From JACVRM01 sp963755085 (GTDB lineage: Bacteria; Actinomycetota; Thermoleophilia; Gaiellales; Gaiellaceae): a DNA stretch of 64,000 bases. Below are positions 52,138 through 59,410 of this stretch, piece by piece. The stretch's first letter is position 1; every line of letters starts with the position of its first letter. The position numbers and the translations under genes are program-made. The stretch spans positions 429,926 to 493,925 of the forward strand of contig CAVWIN010000014.1 of NCBI GenBank assembly GCA_963755085.1, read 5' to 3'. The notes beneath the pieces were generated by a model, which was given only the letters and a program-made list of their open reading frames with translations, did not search any database and was not told the DNA's origin.

Positions 52138-53139
52138 GTGCAGAAGGGAGCGGCTCTCAAGGTCACCCTCATAGCGATCGTCGTGGCGGCCATCACCACC
52201 GCGATCGCAATCTTCCTGCCCTGGCTGCCGGCGGCCGACTCGAAGGAGGCGGACCGCATCGACTTCGACATCTGGGTCGTGACCGGCATCTGCATCGTTG
52301 TCTGGGCCATCGTCGCGGGGGTCTTCCTGTACTCGATCTTCGCCTTCCGCGCGCGTCCCGACGACGACACCGACGGCCCGCCCGTCCACGGGCACACCGG
52401 CCTCGAGATCACCTGGACGGCGATTCCGTTCGTGCTCGTGACCGCGATCGGGATCATGAGCGCGGTCATCCTGGCGAAGAACGGCGACACGCCGAAGAAC
52501 GCGCTGAAGGTCAACGTGCTCGGCGAGCAGTTCGCCTGGAGCTTCACCTACCCGACCTACGGGAACCTCCAGTCGACGACGCTGCGGCTGCCGATCAACC
52601 GGACGACGAAGCTCGACATGACCTCGCGCGACGTCATCCACTCGTTCTTCGTGCCGGAGTTCCGGCAGAAGGAGGACCTCGTCCCGGGCCAGATCACGAC
52701 GATCAACGTGACGCCGACCAAGCTCGGGCACTACGTGATCCAGTGCGCCGAGCTCTGCGGGCTCGGCCACTCGGTGATGCTCGGGCAGGTGCTCGTCATG
52801 CGGCAGGCCGACTTCGAAAAGTGGGCCAAGGGCAGCTCGACAGCGACCCAGGGTGGTGGTGCGTCAGCCGGCAAGGCGCTCTTCACGAACAACGGCTGCG
52901 TGAGCTGCCACACGTACGCGCCCGCCGGTGCGACGGGGAAGATCGGCCCCGACCTCGATAAGCTGCCCGACTACGCCAAGCAGGCGAACAAGCCGCTCGA
53001 GGCGTTCGTCAGGGAGTCGATTCAAGATCCGTCGGCCTATATCCAGCCCGGGTACCCGAACGTGATGCCGTCGTTCAAGAGCCTTCCTGCACAGCAGGTC
53101 GACCAGCTCGTCGCCTTCCTGACCAAGGGCTCCTCGTGA
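52138..53139 (+). CDS. ctaC: Cytochrome c oxidase subunit II, caa3 type (fused cytochrome c)
   Basis: 333-residue subunit II. Two N-terminal helices precede a cupredoxin domain with the CuA ligands in CAELCGLGHSVM (Cys203, Cys207, His211, Met214) and the upstream His of DVIHSFFVPEF. A C-terminal cytochrome c domain has the haem motif CVSCH (Cys254, Cys257, His258) and a distal Met near residue 300 (VMPSF). This is the caa3 layout in which cytochrome c is fused to the oxidase. GTG 52138 is preferred; TTG 52111 is possible. Stop overlaps subunit I by GTGA. Confidence 0.92.
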   Translation: MQKGAALKVTLIAIVVAAITTAIAIFLPWLPAADSKEADRIDFDIWVVTGICIVVWAIVAGVFLYSIFAFRARPDDDTDGPPVHGHTGLEITWTAIPFVLVTAIGIMSAVILAKNGDTPKNALKVNVLGEQFAWSFTYPTYGNLQSTTLRLPINRTTKLDMTSRDVIHSFFVPEFRQKEDLVPGQITTINVTPTKLGHYVIQCAELCGLGHSVMLGQVLVMRQADFEKWAKGSSTATQGGGASAGKALFTNNGCVSCHTYAPAGATGKIGPDLDKLPDYAKQANKPLEAFVRESIQDPSAYIQPGYPNVMPSFKSLPAQQVDQLVAFLTKGSS

Positions 53140-55076
53140 CGAGCGTCGCCGCCTCCCACGAGCACCACGAGGCCCCGCCCGGCGCGCCGTCGTCGCCCTG
53201 GCGCTGGCTGACCGGCCCCGGCTGGATCCGCGCCGCGTGGATGTCGGCGCTGTTCGCCGCCATCGGCCTCGGCATCGTCGTCGTCTTCCGCTGGTGGGGC
53301 GGCTACACGCCGATCCTGCAGACCGAGACCTGCGTGACGGTCAGCCTGCTGACCGCGCTGCCGGTCGGCTTCCTCGCGGGCCTCGGGGCCTTCGACTACT
53401 GGGTGCACTACTTCCTGGGGAAGCCGACGCAGCCCGAGGACCACTCGGGCCACGGCGCCAAGACCTGGAAGGACTACTTCCGCGTCAACACGGACCACAA
53501 GGTCATCGGCATCCAGTACGTGACGACGACGATCTTCTTCTTCTTCGCCGGCGGGCTGCTCGCGATGCTGGTGCGCGCGGAGCTCGCCCGCCCGGGGATG
53601 CAGTTCACCGACACGGAGACCTACAACGGCCTCTTCTCGGCGCATGCCTCGCTGATGATCTTCCTGTTCGTGATCCCGGCGTTCGCCGGCCTCGCGAACT
53701 TCGTCATCCCGCTGATGATCGGCGCGCCGGACATGGCATTCCCGCGCCTGAACGCCCTCTCCTTCTGGCTGCTGCCGATCGCCGGCACGATGATGCTGTC
53801 GAGCTTCCTCGTCGACGGCGGCCCGTTCGCGGCCGGCTGGACCGGCTACCCGACGCTCTCCACATCACTGCCGCTCGGCCAGACGTTCTTCAACATGTCC
53901 GTGCAGTGGGCCGGCGCGTCGTCGGTGATGACCGCGCTGAACTTCCTGGTGACCATCATCACCATGCGCGCGCCGGGGATGACCTTCTGGCGCATGCCAC
54001 TGCTCGTGTGGGCGAACTTCACGACGTCGCTGCTGGTCGTGATCGCGACGCCGTTCATCGCAGGGTCCCAGTTCATGGTGCTGTTCGACCGGATCATGGG
54101 CACCCACTACTTCGACCCACACTTAGGTGGCTACACGCTGGGGTACCAGCACATCTTCTGGTTCTACTCGCACCCGGCGGTGTACATCATGATGCTGCCC
54201 GGCTTCGGCATCGCCTCGGAGGTGATCTCCGTCTTCTCGCGGAAGCCGATCTTCGGGTACCGGCTGATGGCGCTGTCGCTGTGCGCGATCGTCGTCCTCG
54301 GCTTCTCGGTGTGGGCGCACCACATGTTTGTCGCCGGCATGGCGCCCTGGCTGCGCGTGCCGATGATGATCACGACGCTGCTGATCGGCGTGCCGACGGG
54401 GATCAAGGTGTTCTCGTGGCTCGCCACGACGTGGGAAGGCCGGATCCACTTCACCGCACCCATGTTGTGGGCACTGGGCTTCCTGTCGATGTTCGTGATC
54501 GGCGGCCTTTCAGGCATCTATCTCGCGTCGGTGCCGATCGACATCCACGTCTCGGACACGTACTTCGTGGTCGCGCACATCCACTACGTGCTCTTCGGCG
54601 GATCGCTGTTCACGATCTTCGCGGGGATCTACTACTGGTTCCCGAAGATGACCGGCCGCATGTACGACGAGCGGCTGGCGAAGATCCACTTCTGGATCAC
54701 GCTCGTTGCGTTCAACGCCACCTTCTTCCCGATGCACCTCACCGGGACGCAGGGGATGATGCGCCGCTACGCCGACCACGGGCCGAGGTTCGCCGACTGG
54801 AACCTCTTCATGTCGATCGCGTCGTTCGTGCTCGGGGCCTCGTTCATCATCTTCCTCTACAACATGATCAACAGCTGGGCGCGCGGCCCACGCGCACCGA
54901 GCAACCCGTGGCGCGCGCTGACGCTCGAGTGGCAGGTCTCCTCGCCGCCGCCGCTGTTCAACTTCGACGAGATCCCGCAGGTGGTCGGCAGCCCGTACGA
55001 GTACGGCGTACCGGGGGCACGCCACGCTGTCCTCGCCGGTCAGTCCGCCGGCGAGGTCCAGGAGACGAGACACTGA
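53136..55076 (+). CDS. ctaD: Cytochrome c oxidase subunit I (A2-type haem-copper oxidase)
   Basis: 646-residue subunit I that holds the low-spin haem and the haem-CuB site. An N-terminal extension of about 110 residues adds helices before the usual DHKVIGIQY start. Ligand motifs are SAHASLMIFLF, WFYSHPAVYIMMLPGFG, HHMF and AHIHYVLFGG. The K-channel/D-channel glutamate (GHPE) reads SHPA with the preceding Tyr-Ser (YSHPAVY), which marks A2-type enzymes. GTG 53136 overlaps the subunit II stop. It pumps protons while reducing oxygen to water. Confidence 0.93.
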   Translation: MTSVAASHEHHEAPPGAPSSPWRWLTGPGWIRAAWMSALFAAIGLGIVVVFRWWGGYTPILQTETCVTVSLLTALPVGFLAGLGAFDYWVHYFLGKPTQPEDHSGHGAKTWKDYFRVNTDHKVIGIQYVTTTIFFFFAGGLLAMLVRAELARPGMQFTDTETYNGLFSAHASLMIFLFVIPAFAGLANFVIPLMIGAPDMAFPRLNALSFWLLPIAGTMMLSSFLVDGGPFAAGWTGYPTLSTSLPLGQTFFNMSVQWAGASSVMTALNFLVTIITMRAPGMTFWRMPLLVWANFTTSLLVVIATPFIAGSQFMVLFDRIMGTHYFDPHLGGYTLGYQHIFWFYSHPAVYIMMLPGFGIASEVISVFSRKPIFGYRLMALSLCAIVVLGFSVWAHHMFVAGMAPWLRVPMMITTLLIGVPTGIKVFSWLATTWEGRIHFTAPMLWALGFLSMFVIGGLSGIYLASVPIDIHVSDTYFVVAHIHYVLFGGSLFTIFAGIYYWFPKMTGRMYDERLAKIHFWITLVAFNATFFPMHLTGTQGMMRRYADHGPRFADWNLFMSIASFVLGASFIIFLYNMINSWARGPRAPSNPWRALTLEWQVSSPPPLFNFDEIPQVVGSPYEYGVPGARHAVLAGQSAGEVQETRH

Positions 55077-55912
55077 CCAGGATCCTGGTCGTGGCGAACG
55101 AGACCGTCGGCGGCGAGTCGCTGATCGACGCACTGCGCCGCCGCGCGGCCGAGGGCGAGATCGACGTCACGGTGCTCAGCCCGGTGAATCCGCCCCGGCA
55201 GGGCTACGTGGTCTACGAGGACACGCGCCGCGCGTCGGCGGGGCGCAGGCTCGACCGCACGCTCGCGCGCCTGCGCGAGGCGGGCATCCCGGCGCACGGG
55301 ATGGTTGTCGAGTGCGACCCGGCCGACGCCGTCCGCGACCAGCTGCACCAGATGGATCAGCCGCCGGACGAGATCATCGTCTCGACGCACCCGCTCCAGA
55401 AGTCCGGCTGGCTGCGCCGCAACGCCCTCGATCGCATCCGCTCCGTCGCCGGCGGCATCCCGGTCGAGCACGTCGTCGTGGAGAAGACGGCAGGCGGCGA
55501 GAGGAACGTGCTGGTGATCGCCAACGACACCGTCGTCGGTGAGGCGCTGCTCGACCGGATCCGTGAGCGCGCGAGCCGGTCGCCGGCCAGCTTCCTGCTG
55601 ATCAGCCCGCAGAGCGATCCGACTCAGGGGGCGCACCCGGAGGCCGAGCGGCGGCTGCGCGCCGCGCTCGCCGAGCTCCGCGCGGCGGGCATCGACGCCC
55701 ACGGCCAGGTCGCGCACCCGGACCCGTACACGGCGGCCCTGCAGGCGATCGCCGACGAGCGGGTGGACGAGATCATCGTGTCGACGTTCCCCGGCGAGAA
55801 GCCAAGCAGCTGGCTGCGCCGCGATGTCGTCGACCGGCTGCGCAAGGACGCCGGCGTGCCCGTCGAGCACGTCGTCGTCGAGGCCGAGAGCCAGATGGCG
55901 GGTGCCGTATGA
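55073..55912 (+). CDS. Tandem USP-like duplicated protein in the oxidase operon
   Basis: 279-residue soluble protein of two similar alpha/beta halves of about 135 residues. The halves begin RILVVANETVGGESLIDALR and NVLVIANDTVVGEALLDRIR and end with EIIVSTHPLQKSGWLRRNAL and EIIVSTFPGEKPSSWLRRDV, then VPVEHVVVE. The fold looks like universal-stress Rossmann domains, without the GxxG-9x-G(S/T) ATP loop of classical UspA. No ATG, GTG or TTG precedes the first strand in frame except far upstream; the CTG at 55073 overlaps the ctaD stop as CTGA and is the best start. The next gene starts with an ATGA overlap, so it belongs to the operon. Confidence 0.75.
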   Translation: MTRILVVANETVGGESLIDALRRRAAEGEIDVTVLSPVNPPRQGYVVYEDTRRASAGRRLDRTLARLREAGIPAHGMVVECDPADAVRDQLHQMDQPPDEIIVSTHPLQKSGWLRRNALDRIRSVAGGIPVEHVVVEKTAGGERNVLVIANDTVVGEALLDRIRERASRSPASFLLISPQSDPTQGAHPEAERRLRAALAELRAAGIDAHGQVAHPDPYTAALQAIADERVDEIIVSTFPGEKPSSWLRRDVVDRLRKDAGVPVEHVVVEAESQMAGAV

Positions 55913-56505
55913 GCGCCGCCGCGCACGCCGACCATCACGGCCCGCCGGTCGCGAACCAGAGCTCGCGGGTCAACGCCGCGACGCTCGGGATGCTGCTCTT
56001 CATCGCGTCGGAGATCATGGTCTTCGGGGCGTTCTTCACGGCCTACTTCTTCATCCGCGTCATCAACAACAACGCATGGCCGCCCGCCGGCGACGAGCTG
56101 CCGAAGTACGTCGCCGGCATCAACACGGCGATCCTCGTCACCTCGAGCTTTACGATGCACTGGGCCACGCAGTCGATCAAGCGCGGCAACCGCGCCGGCC
56201 TGCAGGCAGGCATGGTGCTCACGCTGGCGCTCGGACTCTGCTTCCTGCTGACGCAGATACGCGAGTACTCGCGCATCGGCTTCGCCCCGCACGACAACGC
56301 GTTCGGCACGGTCTTCTACGGGCTGACCGGCCTCCACGGGGCGCACGTGTTCATCGGCCTGACGCTGCTGACGATGGTGACCATCCGGTCGTTCCGCGGC
56401 CACTTCTCGCCCGAGCACCACCACGGCGTCGAGATACCCGGCATCTACTGGCACTTCGTCGACGTCATGTGGATCATCGTCTACACGACCGTCTACATCC
56501 TCTAG
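55909..56505 (+). CDS. ctaE: Cytochrome c oxidase subunit III
   Basis: 198-residue membrane protein with five helices of the subunit III family. Features are MLLFIASEIMVFGAFFTAYFF at the start, TGLHGAHVFIGL and the late IYWHFVDVMWIIVYTTVYIL, in which the WHFVD motif is characteristic. ATG 55909 overlaps the stop of the USP-like gene. The next gene starts in its stop (TAGTG). Confidence 0.92.
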   Translation: MSAAAHADHHGPPVANQSSRVNAATLGMLLFIASEIMVFGAFFTAYFFIRVINNNAWPPAGDELPKYVAGINTAILVTSSFTMHWATQSIKRGNRAGLQAGMVLTLALGLCFLLTQIREYSRIGFAPHDNAFGTVFYGLTGLHGAHVFIGLTLLTMVTIRSFRGHFSPEHHHGVEIPGIYWHFVDVMWIIVYTTVYIL

Positions 56506-57197
56506 TGGGCAGGGGACTCCCGGCAGCACTGCTCGGTACGCTCGCGCTGCTCGCGGCCGGCTGCGGCACGGGCGGGCCGGTCTCGAGCGGTGACGCGACG
56601 AACGGGCAGAGGCTCTTCGCAGCGAACTGCGGCTCGTGCCATACGCTCGCGAACGCGGGCACGAAAGGGGTCATCGGCCCGAACCTGGACGCCGCCTTCG
56701 CGGCGGCGCAGGAGCGCGGCTACCCGGCGAGCACGATCCGCAACGTCGTCGGGATCCAGATCAAGTACCCGAACACCCAGCCGGCCACCGGCGCCCCAGG
56801 CATGCCGGCGAACATCGTCAAGGGCTCGGACGTCAACGACGTCGCCAGCTACGTCGCCTGCGTCGCCGGCATCACCGAGGCGACGGCGAAGGCGAACGGC
56901 TGTCCCGCTCCGATCGGCTCAACACCAGGCGTCGCTGCAGGCGGCGGCGGTGGCTCGAGCAGCGCCGACGGGAAGGCGATCTTCAACTCGGCCGGGTGCT
57001 CCGGCTGTCACACGCTCAAGGCGGCGGGCTCGACCGGCACGGTCGGCCCGAATCTCGACAAGTCGACCAAGGACCTGGCGGGCGTCGTCAAACAGGTGAC
57101 GAACGGCGGCGCGATCATGCCGCCCTTCAAGGGCAAGCTCACGCCGGCCCAGATCCAGGCCGTCGCCCACTTCGTCGTCACCTCGCGCACGGGGTAA
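56505..57197 (+). CDS. Di-haem c-type cytochrome lipoprotein
   Basis: 230-residue cytochrome with a lipobox (LLAAGC, Cys20) and two class I haem c domains. The first has CGSCH (Cys42-His46), the second CSGCH (Cys165-His169) with a distal Met near residue 203 (IMPPF). A Gly/Ser linker separates them. It would be anchored to the outer face of the membrane and pass electrons to the oxidase. GTG 56505 overlaps the subunit III stop. It is likely part of the caa3 operon. Confidence 0.85.
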   Translation: MGRGLPAALLGTLALLAAGCGTGGPVSSGDATNGQRLFAANCGSCHTLANAGTKGVIGPNLDAAFAAAQERGYPASTIRNVVGIQIKYPNTQPATGAPGMPANIVKGSDVNDVASYVACVAGITEATAKANGCPAPIGSTPGVAAGGGGGSSSADGKAIFNSAGCSGCHTLKAAGSTGTVGPNLDKSTKDLAGVVKQVTNGGAIMPPFKGKLTPAQIQAVAHFVVTSRTG

Positions 57198-57202
57198 GCG
57201 CC

Positions 57203-57379
57203 GTGGAGAACCCGCTTCGGAGTGAAGGCGCAGCCTTCAGCTTCGTCCTGCTCGCCATCGGCTTTTTCGCTGCGATCGTGATCGCGAGTGTCATCCTGGG
57301 CAGCTGGGCCGGGCTCGCCGTCTTCGTAGGTCTGATTGCGGCGGGTATCTGGTGGACCGTGCGCGCCCGCCGGCGCTAA
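57203..57379 (+). CDS. Small two-helix membrane protein of the oxidase operon
   Basis: 58-residue protein with two hydrophobic helices (residues about 13-32 and 34-52) and a basic C-terminus WTVRARRR. GTG at 57203 is 5 bases after the cytochrome gene. Small subunits such as subunit IV often end oxidase operons, so that role is plausible, but there is no recognisable family. Confidence 0.6.
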   Translation: MENPLRSEGAAFSFVLLAIGFFAAIVIASVILGSWAGLAVFVGLIAAGIWWTVRARRR

Positions 57380-57405
57380 TCGAACCGGCGCGGAGGCGGG
57401 CTTGC

Positions 57406-57422
57406 CCCCGCGGCGAGCGGGG
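57406..57422. terminator. Hairpin between convergent genes
   Basis: CCCCGC (57406-57411) and GCGGGG (57417-57422) form a six-pair GC stem with a five-base loop GGCGA between the stop of the small membrane protein (57379) and that of the STAS gene (57435). No T-tract follows, so it is at best a weak or bidirectional terminator. Confidence 0.35.
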
Positions 57423-57434
57423 CGGCGCCGGACG

Positions 57435-57782
57435 TTACGCGGCGAGCGAAGCAAGCGCCTCGTCGCGCGAAGCGTGAATCGTGAAGACGCGGTCGAGGCC
57501 GGTGATCTCGAAGATCTTGGTGATGTTGCGGTCGGAGCAGACCAGCGACAGCTGCCCGTCGTTCGTCCGCAGGCGCTTCACGCCCCCGACCAGCACGCCG
57601 AGCGTGGTCGAGTCGATGAACGTCGTCTCCGACAGGTCGATCACGACGTGCTTCGCGCCCTTGGCGATGACGTCCAGCAGCTCCTGCTTGAACTCGGGCG
57701 CCGTGTAGAGGTCAACCTCGCCCGCGAGCGCGATCACGTAGGCGTCGTCGAGCAGCTGCTCTGTGTGTACGGAGAAGTCCAT
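57435..57782 (-). CDS. STAS-domain anti-sigma factor antagonist
   Basis: 115-residue SpoIIAA/RsbV-type protein that is phosphorylated by an anti-sigma kinase and then loses its grip on it. The phosphorylation site is Ser58 in TTFIDSTTLGVLVGG. The rest fits the STAS fold (IALAGEVDLYTAPEF). ATG at 57782. No RsbW-type kinase is adjacent, so the partner is elsewhere. Confidence 0.9.
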   Translation of the reverse strand: MDFSVHTEQLLDDAYVIALAGEVDLYTAPEFKQELLDVIAKGAKHVVIDLSETTFIDSTTLGVLVGGVKRLRTNDGQLSLVCSDRNITKIFEITGLDRVFTIHASRDEALASLAA

Positions 57783-57812
57783 TGTTTTACGTGCCGCCGG
57801 GGCGGCGCGAGT

Positions 57813-58703
57813 CTAGCGGTTGGTCCGCGTGCTGCCGTTGCCTGACACGGCTGCGCCGCCGCCGGTCGAGCCCCCGGTCTGCAGCTGCTTGATGCGCTGC
57901 TTCACCTGGGCGGCCTCGGGCGCGTTCGGCGAGAGCTTCAGGAACTGCCTGTAGGCCGCGATCGCGTGCGGGTTGTCCCTCGCCTGCTCGGCGGACAGCG
58001 CGTAGAGGAACCAGAGCTGCGAGTCGCGCGGCGCCAGCTTCACGAGCTTTCCGTACGTACCGGCAGCGTTCTTGTACGCCTCGCCCATCTTGGTGTTGGC
58101 CGCCTGGCCGCGGGTCGCAGCGGCGTCCTGGATGGTCTTGTCGAGCGCACCGGGCTGGAACAGCTGGGCCGTCGAGCCCGTCTGCAGCGTCGAGAGGCCG
58201 CTCGCGTTCGTGTAGTCCTGGTTCGCCTGTGACGCCACTGCCTGGGCCCTGCTGGCCTGGATCGAGTACAGGCCGGCGAGCTCCTGGAGCACGTTCTGGT
58301 TCTTCGGCTTGAGCTTCGTGTAGGTGACGAGCGGCGGGATGGCGGCGTCGATGTTGCCGTTGCGCTGGTACGCCTGCGAGAGATCGATGTACGACTGCGC
58401 GTGCTTCGGGTCCTTCGCGATCGCCTTCTGGGCGTCCGAGACGCTCGGCTGCGAGGACGACGAGCCGTTGTTGCGCAGGATGTCGCCGAGGCCGCTCGGC
58501 AGGCTCGAGCCGACGCCGAAGATCACGAAGCCGAAGCCGAACACCAGCGCGAGGAAGACGAACATCCACTTGGCGTGATTCCGCAGCCGCGGGAAGAACA
58601 TGAGGTCTTCCGGGCGCGGCTGCACCGGCTGCGCAGGGCGGCGCGCGCCACGGTTGGGCGCGCTGGCCGGCTTCGGCCGGCGACCTGCTGCAGAACGGGC
58701 CAT
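57813..58703 (-). CDS. Membrane-anchored TPR protein
   Basis: 296-residue protein. A Pro/Arg-rich cytoplasmic N-terminus of about 45 residues is followed by one helix at about 46-66 (WMFVFLALVFGFGFVIFGVG). The outer part has three TPR-like segments (AQSYIDLSQAYQRNGNIDAA, VLQELAGLYSIQASRAQ, LWFLYALSAEQARDNPHAI) and a Gly/Ser tail. No enzymatic motif. ATG 58703. It may be a scaffold for envelope complexes. Confidence 0.8.
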   Translation of the reverse strand: MARSAAGRRPKPASAPNRGARRPAQPVQPRPEDLMFFPRLRNHAKWMFVFLALVFGFGFVIFGVGSSLPSGLGDILRNNGSSSSQPSVSDAQKAIAKDPKHAQSYIDLSQAYQRNGNIDAAIPPLVTYTKLKPKNQNVLQELAGLYSIQASRAQAVASQANQDYTNASGLSTLQTGSTAQLFQPGALDKTIQDAAATRGQAANTKMGEAYKNAAGTYGKLVKLAPRDSQLWFLYALSAEQARDNPHAIAAYRQFLKLSPNAPEAAQVKQRIKQLQTGGSTGGGAAVSGNGSTRTNR

Positions 58704-58745
58704 CGCTGTCGAAGCGTAGCGGCAATTCCCGGGATGTCTCGCGAG

Positions 58746-58960
58746 TCAGCTCAGATCGTCGCGGATCTCCCTCGCGACGCGCTCGCCGCTCTCCACCGCG
58801 CCGTTCATCTAGCCCTGCGACGATCGCGATGCTCGGCGCGTTCGCCCGTCCGGGCACCTCCGCGGCGTGCGCCTCGACCTCCGGTGGGCGTCGCTTCTCC
58901 CGGACCGGCGGTTCGCCGCAGTGCAAACTGCAGGCGGCGTGCCAGCGGTGTCCTCGCCAT
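58746..58960 (-). pseudogene. Flavin monoamine oxidase remnant B: N-terminus joined to extreme C-terminus
   Basis: In the minus direction, ATG at 58960 begins MARTPLARRLQFALRRTA inside the 165-bp repeat and runs to SIAIV, where an FAD-binding GxGxxG should follow. Instead the repeat ends and the sequence continues with a stop in Q-G-TAG-M, then MNGAVESGERVAREIRDDLS and TGA at 58746. The central roughly 370 residues of the oxidase are missing. It is thus a deletion derivative, not a working gene. The closing GAVESGERVAREI is the C-terminal hallmark of flavin monoamine oxidases. Confidence 0.65.
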
Positions 58961-58984
58961 CGACCTGCGCGACTACGCGCGATC
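58820..58984. repeat. 165-bp perfect direct repeat, copy 1
   Basis: Identical over 165 bases to 59152-59316, at an offset of 332 bases. On the minus strand it encodes the N-terminal region of a flavin monoamine oxidase. The copies diverge sharply at both borders. It is consistent with tandem duplication within a broken gene, or with an assembly duplication. Confidence 0.95.
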
Positions 58985-59292
58985 GAGCGGTCTAGAGGTG
59001 GCGCGTGGATCTCCTGCGACGCGCTGCGCTGGAGGCACGTGAGGTAGCCTGGGAGTGAGCGAGGTGTGCTCCGGCGAAGTGACAGTTGCCTGGCGGCAGC
59101 CTCGATGCCGCGAACGTCGTGTACTGGCCACCTTCCAGTAGAGCAGGAGCCACGATCGCGATGCTCGGCGCGTTCGCCCGTCCGGGCACCTCCGCGGCGT
59201 GCGCCTCGACCTCCGGTGGGCGTCGCTTCTCCCGGACCGGCGGTTCGCCGCAGTGCAAACTGCAGGCGGCGTGCCAGCGGTGTCCTCGCCAT
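58985..59292 (-). pseudogene. Flavin monoamine oxidase remnant A: N-terminus joined to FAD-proximal C-terminal region
   Basis: Minus-strand ATG at 59292 gives the same N-terminal residues as remnant B through SIAIV (end of repeat copy 2 at 59152). The next bases encode, over three frames, GSCSYW, KVGQYTTFAG, IEAAPGNCHFAGEHTSLT and a GYL. GQYTxF and NCHFAGEHTS are the FAD/active-site C-terminal motif of flavin monoamine oxidases. About five single-base frame changes occur in 110 bases. After that, residues resemble a degenerate C-terminus. The central part of the gene is absent. It is non-functional as read. Confidence 0.6.
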
Positions 59293-59316
59293 CGACCTGC
59301 GCGACTACGCGCGATC
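59152..59316. repeat. 165-bp perfect direct repeat, copy 2
   Basis: Second copy of the repeat at 58820-58984. Between the copies lie 167 bases of unique sequence that hold the NCHFAGEHTS region. The 94 bases from 59317 to the aminotransferase start at 59411 contain the last unique part of the intergenic region and no other feature that was recognised. Confidence 0.95.
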
Positions 59317-59410
59317 CCGAGCGGTTCCTCAACGACGCAGGCCCTCGGCTTTCGTTTTCGGCGTCTTCCGTGCAGAATGCCGCCGTGATGCGCAGCAATC
59401 GAGGGCTTCA

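Noticed and set aside
53237..55072. The 5' two thirds of an 891-residue plus frame inside ctaD
   Set aside because: Only the end after 55073 has real protein character; the rest is a +1 shadow of subunit I.
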